From Ascidiaceihabitans sp029251465 (GTDB lineage: Bacteria > Pseudomonadota > Alphaproteobacteria > Rhodobacterales > Rhodobacteraceae), in the NCBI RefSeq assembly GCF_042932805.1, contig NZ_CP170633.1, positions 1,612,001-1,676,000 on the forward strand: a stretch of DNA of 64,000 bases, given 5' to 3'. Position numbers and translations under genes: made by a program. Shown in pieces: positions 60,419 through 64,000 of the stretch (position 1 is the stretch's first letter; each line of letters starts with the position of its first letter). The notes beneath the pieces were generated by a model. The model did not search any database, was not told the origin of the DNA, and worked only from the letters and a program-made list of their open reading frames with translations.

Positions 60419-63037
60419 ATGAAACTCATTGCGCTTCATTTGACCAACGTGCGTAAATTCGCCGGTAAATCGGCCTCTATCACTGGCATTGGCGACGGCG
60501 TTACGGTTGTGTCCGAGGCCAACGAGTTTGGAAAATCCACGTTCTTTGATGCGCTCCACGCGTTGTTTTTCGAAAAATTCAGCTCTTCTGCGAAGGCTGT
60601 GAAATCGTTGCAACCCTACGCAGGCGGCGCGGTTCATGTCGCGGCTGACGTGCAAATTGACGCCGGTATCTTTCGCGTCGAAAAGCGTTTCTTGTCCAAG
60701 AAAACGGCCAAGGTTACGCGACTGGTTGACGGCAAAATCGTCGCCCAAGAAGACGAGGCAGAGCGTTGGATTTCAACCCTTCTGGGCGTCGGTGGTGAAG
60801 GGCCTGCCGGCTTGTTGTGGGTCCGTCAGGGGCTGGTTGGCCTTGAACCTGACAGCACCAAAGAAAAGACGCAACTGACCGAAACCCGCCGCGATCTGTT
60901 GTCCTCTGTTGCCGGTGAAATCGACACGATGACCGGCGGGCGGCGGATGGACAGCGTGATGCGCCGTGTGGCCGAAACGCTTGGGGGCATCGCCACCAAA
61001 ACCGGGCGTAAAACCGGCGCGTGGAAGGATGCCGCTGACACCGCCGATGCTTTGGAAACAAAATTGTCGGGCGTCACGTTGCAAGTTCACGAATTGGAAA
61101 CTGCGCTGAAGGCCCGAAAGCAAGCTGATATCGCACTGAAAAGGTTGGATAATCCGGATGCCATGGCCAAGCGCGACAACGCCAAGAAAGCCGCCGAAAC
61201 AGCCCTGCAAACGGCCAAAGCACATGCCAGCACTGTTGCCTTGGCCCAGCAAGAATATGACCTTGCGGGACTAAAAGCAGCGAATGCGCAGTCCGATCTG
61301 GATAGGCTTTTGAATGCACTCACAGCCCTCCAGAGTGCTGATCGCAGCGCCAAAGCCCGTGCATCCGACGCGGATCACGCCGCGGCGCAGGCACTCCAAC
61401 AGCAACATGCGTTAGATGAGGCGCAGAAACGGCACGCCGAGGCAACTGCCGCGATCACGCAAGCGCGCCTGCGTCTTGACGCGTTGCGCACCCAAATTCG
61501 CGCGCGCGCCGCAAAGGCCCAGGCCAAACAATTAGCGACCCAAATATCCAAGGCGCACACCGCCATGGCCGATCGTGATGCCGCCCGCGCCGTTGTCAAA
61601 GCGTCAGGTGCCACGCCCGACTGGCTTCGATCTGTCGAGACCGCGCACACATCTGTTGCACAGCTTGAGGCCGCACTCTTGGCGCAGGCCACGCGCCTGT
61701 TCGTGCACTACGATGGTGACGCCCGGATCACGCAGAACGGATCAATCTTGCCGGCTGGGCAACCGGTTCACTTGGACGGTGACACGCAGCTTGATTTGCC
61801 GGGGATCGGGCAAATGGTCATTCACAGCCAAGCCGCCAATGCCGACAGCAAAGACCGCCTCAGCAAAGCACAAGCCGCGCTGGATAGGCTTTTGTCGGGT
61901 GCAAATATTTCCACGCTGGACGACGCACGGACCCTGATGCGCGCACGAACCCAAGCAGATGCCAAAGCCGAATTGGAACAAACGCGTCTGGATACACTGG
62001 CCCCTGACGGGCTGGACAGTTTGCGTGCCGCCCTTGCCGACGCCAATTTGGCAGCCTCGCAAGCGCATGAACAGCCTGTGCCGACAACTTCGGAATTAGA
62101 GGCGCATCTGGCCCAAACCGAACGCGATGAAGAGACCGCGCGTTTGGCGCTGCGCCAAGCCAACGCAGACAATGCGCAAGTTCGGGAAACCGCTGCCAAA
62201 CTGCAAGCCGCAGCGACCCGCGCAGACGAAATACTGCAAAGCGCGACCGCAGACATTGGCGCGCCAGACACGCTTGATGCGCGCCGCACACAGCTTTTGC
62301 GCGATCAGGCAACCGCGCAAGCCGCATTGGAAACATCCCAAAGCACATTGGAAAAACTGGTGCACTCGGCCCCGGATCTGGACACGGCACAGGCCGAACT
62401 GACCCGCGCAACGGGTGCCGTCAACACGGCCCGAAACGAACGCACGCAGGTTGGCGAACAACTGGCAGCTTTGTCATCGCAAATTCGCACGTTGGCCGGG
62501 CACGGTATCGAGGAACACCGTGATCTATTGGTCGGTCAATTGGAAACAGCACGCAGCACCGAGGCACGCTTTGCCCGTCAGGCTGCCGCGTTGACCAGAT
62601 TGCAAACCGCGCTGAACGACGAACGCAACGCGGCACGCGACACCTATTTTGGCCCCGTCCAAGAAGAGCTGAAACCACTGCTTTCGATCTTGCACCGCGA
62701 TGCGGCCCTTAGCTTTGACAGTGACAGTTTGCTGCCCTCTGGCCTTGTGCGCGCTGACGCCCAAGAGAGCATGGATGACCTATCGGGCGGCACCCAAGAG
62801 CAAATCGCGATCCTGACGCGGCTTGCCTTTGCACGCCTATTTGCGCGTCAGGGTCGTCATATGCCGATCGTTTTGGACGACGCATTGGTCTATTCGGACG
62901 ACGATCGGATCATCAAAATGTTCACGGCGTTGACGCGGGTCGCGCAGGATCAACAAATTCTTGTTTTCTCCTGTCGCCAGCTCGCATTTCAAGACCTAGG
63001 CGGGGCTAAACCGACCGTCGAGATTGTCGATATCTGA
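60419..63037 (+). CDS. SbcC/YhaN-like SMC ATPase, 872 aa
   Basis: ABC-type ATPase split by a long coiled coil. Walker A is SEANEFGKST (residues 32-41), the signature is DDLSGGTQEQIAIL and Walker B MPIVLDDALVYSDDD. The coiled coil spans about residues 190-720 with Ala/Gln/Arg-rich heptads. It has no zinc-hook CxxC, unlike SbcC/Rad50, and a short hydrophobic hinge-like break (QPVHLDGDTQLDLPGIGQMV) sits near the middle. With the SbcD-like partner it probably forms a DNA-end processing complex of the YhaO/YhaN type. Confidence 0.85.
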   Translation: MKLIALHLTNVRKFAGKSASITGIGDGVTVVSEANEFGKSTFFDALHALFFEKFSSSAKAVKSLQPYAGGAVHVAADVQIDAGIFRVEKRFLSKKTAKVTRLVDGKIVAQEDEAERWISTLLGVGGEGPAGLLWVRQGLVGLEPDSTKEKTQLTETRRDLLSSVAGEIDTMTGGRRMDSVMRRVAETLGGIATKTGRKTGAWKDAADTADALETKLSGVTLQVHELETALKARKQADIALKRLDNPDAMAKRDNAKKAAETALQTAKAHASTVALAQQEYDLAGLKAANAQSDLDRLLNALTALQSADRSAKARASDADHAAAQALQQQHALDEAQKRHAEATAAITQARLRLDALRTQIRARAAKAQAKQLATQISKAHTAMADRDAARAVVKASGATPDWLRSVETAHTSVAQLEAALLAQATRLFVHYDGDARITQNGSILPAGQPVHLDGDTQLDLPGIGQMVIHSQAANADSKDRLSKAQAALDRLLSGANISTLDDARTLMRARTQADAKAELEQTRLDTLAPDGLDSLRAALADANLAASQAHEQPVPTTSELEAHLAQTERDEETARLALRQANADNAQVRETAAKLQAAATRADEILQSATADIGAPDTLDARRTQLLRDQATAQAALETSQSTLEKLVHSAPDLDTAQAELTRATGAVNTARNERTQVGEQLAALSSQIRTLAGHGIEEHRDLLVGQLETARSTEARFARQAAALTRLQTALNDERNAARDTYFGPVQEELKPLLSILHRDAALSFDSDSLLPSGLVRADAQESMDDLSGGTQEQIAILTRLAFARLFARQGRHMPIVLDDALVYSDDDRIIKMFTALTRVAQDQQILVFSCRQLAFQDLGGAKPTVEIVDI

Positions 63038-63079
63038 CGGTTGCGTTTTGGTCGCGCCACGCAACGCAGCCATCGCAAG

Positions 63080-63886
63080 TCACGCGACGACGAACATTCC
63101 CGCCTTGATCCAAACATCTCGGGTGCCGCCTTGGGTTTCCCACGCTGCCCGCACCTGTTCACGCGGCGTGCCAGTGTGCGTCGCAAGGGTCGAAAGGGAC
63201 GTGTCAATAGAATGCCCCTCGTGCAGGGTTTGCAAAAACAGATGCTGCGCAGCACTGATCGGAATCGTTTGCGTCAAGTAGTTTTTGCGCACCAACGCGA
63301 CATGCATCGCATCCAAGGGCGGCAGCGACGCAGGCCGTTCTGCGCGCACGTCGTGGTAATACATAGCCACTGGAAAACGATAGCTGCCAAGCGACACCGC
63401 AGGCTGCAACCGCAACGCCGCATCCGGTGTTTGCAGTGTCGCATAGCCGGTCGTTTCTGCACCGGGTGCGTCAAACATTACAAACACTTGCCGTTCGAAC
63501 CGGGCCAGATCGACCACAAAGTCGATCCACGTTTCGCGCGCATCCGCGCTGTCAGGTCGGTTAGATTGCAAAAATGCGGGGAAACGGCGCCCAAGGTCGT
63601 ACAGCGTGTAGCTTTCTGGTGGGGCCGCAACGATGTATTCAGCAACAAAATCGTCAAACAACCCCTGCCCCAATGCGTGACACAAGGCGGGAAATTGATC
63701 GCGCATACACGAGACAATGCGCAGGAAAAAGCTGCGTTGATAAACGGCCAAACCGTCTGCACCTGAGAACCGAGGGTGCGATGTCAGCATGGCGTTTGCT
63801 TGGTTTTTTGGAACACCGGACGGCGCATGCAGCGCGTTTTGCATCCAGGATTGCAATTGTGAAAGGGTAAAAGACGTCTCGCTCAC
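63080..63886 (-). CDS. HvfC/BufC-like protein (DUF2063)
   Basis: 268-residue protein with the family N-terminal domain: FTLSQLQSWMQNAL, SHPRFSGADGLAVYQRSFFL, FPALCHALGQGLFDDFVAEY and a middle LYDLGRRFPAFLQ. Family members act beside DUF692 (HvfB/BufB-type) enzymes that modify a small metal-binding peptide. Starts with GTG at 63886, overlapping the stop of the upstream gene (GTGA), so it is coupled to it. That gene's visible 38 residues do not look like DUF692. Confidence 0.8.
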   Translation of the reverse strand: MSETSFTLSQLQSWMQNALHAPSGVPKNQANAMLTSHPRFSGADGLAVYQRSFFLRIVSCMRDQFPALCHALGQGLFDDFVAEYIVAAPPESYTLYDLGRRFPAFLQSNRPDSADARETWIDFVVDLARFERQVFVMFDAPGAETTGYATLQTPDAALRLQPAVSLGSYRFPVAMYYHDVRAERPASLPPLDAMHVALVRKNYLTQTIPISAAQHLFLQTLHEGHSIDTSLSTLATHTGTPREQVRAAWETQGGTRDVWIKAGMFVVA

Positions 63887-63999
63887 GTGGTTTCCATGAC
63901 CACAGATTGCATAACGCTCGGCACCAAATGATCGACCGGATTTGACACGTTCGCCTGCCCGACATCGCCGCTCATGTTGATCATCGAGGGGTCAAACGT
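63883..63999 (-). CDS. Gene cut by the right edge (C-terminal 38 codons)
   Basis: Only the end is visible, ending QSVVMETT. It overlaps the start of the HvfC-like gene by 3 bases, so the two are an operon. I do not recognise the family; the usual partner would be a DUF692 protein, but this C-terminus does not look like one. Confidence 0.6.
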   Translation of the reverse strand, partial: TFDPSMINMSGDVGQANVSNPVDHLVPSVMQSVVMETT

Positions 64000-64000
64000 G

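Noticed and set aside
1..64000. CRISPR array
   Set aside because: No series of spaced identical repeats was found; the only repeat series are coding RTX and RNase E repeats.

Overview
This window reads as chromosomal DNA of a marine alphaproteobacterium of the Rhodobacteraceae (Roseobacter-type). Support comes from the gene set: RNase E with a large acidic insertion, the F1FO-ATPase zeta inhibitor subunit, split methionine-synthase-type proteins with a DUF1638 neighbour, DctB/DctD, TrmL, purC-purS-purQ, an alginate-lyase-like protein and RTX proteins. The species call is inference; the number of decayed genes and the IS would suit a genome under reduction, such as a cold-water roseobacter.

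Layout. 1-13.3 kb is mostly housekeeping: fructose-bisphosphate aldolase (cut by the left edge), an operon of small membrane protein, membrane hydrolase and P450, ccdA, tusA, rne, dctB-dctD and purC-purS-purQ, then the zeta subunit. 13.4-18 kb holds an MprF-like lipid aminoacyltransferase, a homocysteine methyltransferase, a corrinoid protein and a DUF1638 protein. 18-27.3 kb holds sufE, rnd, purM-purN, a tRNA with CAT anticodon, a secreted haem protein, a thioesterase, an orphan EnvZ-type kinase and an MBL-fold hydrolase, ending at tRNA-Asn.

27.37-37.58 kb is a genomic island in the 3' end of tRNA-Asn, bounded by 28-bp exact direct repeats. It has no recognisable integrase but an IS3-family element where one would be expected. 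Its cargo is compact and unusual: a 1274-residue P-loop (STAND-like) protein on the minus strand, and a divergent, tightly packed operon of a 57-residue protein, a class A penicillin-binding-protein-like protein (intact SxxK, SxN and KTG motifs, degenerate glycosyltransferase part) and a 464-residue membrane protein with a large probable periplasmic domain. This is the best candidate for an undescribed system, possibly envelope-linked defence or conflict; that function is inference.

37.6-54.4 kb is accessory and partly decayed: trmL, a broken methyltransferase abutting a LicD-like gene, a PL7 alginate-lyase-like protein with a changed catalytic residue, a LysR/EamA pair, a glycosidase-like RTX protein, a P-loop kinase-like protein, pseudogenes of a tyrosine phosphatase, a P450 and a short-chain dehydrogenase, two lipoprotein or Sel1-type exported proteins, a tandem alpha/beta-hydrolase protein and an RTX-Hint protein. 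54.4-64 kb holds an RND efflux pair, a small potassium-channel-like protein, an SbcD/SbcC-like (YhaO/YhaN-like) pair and an HvfC-like protein whose upstream partner is cut by the right edge.

Limits: all names come from reading motifs and family resemblance by eye; no search, structure prediction or codon statistics were run.
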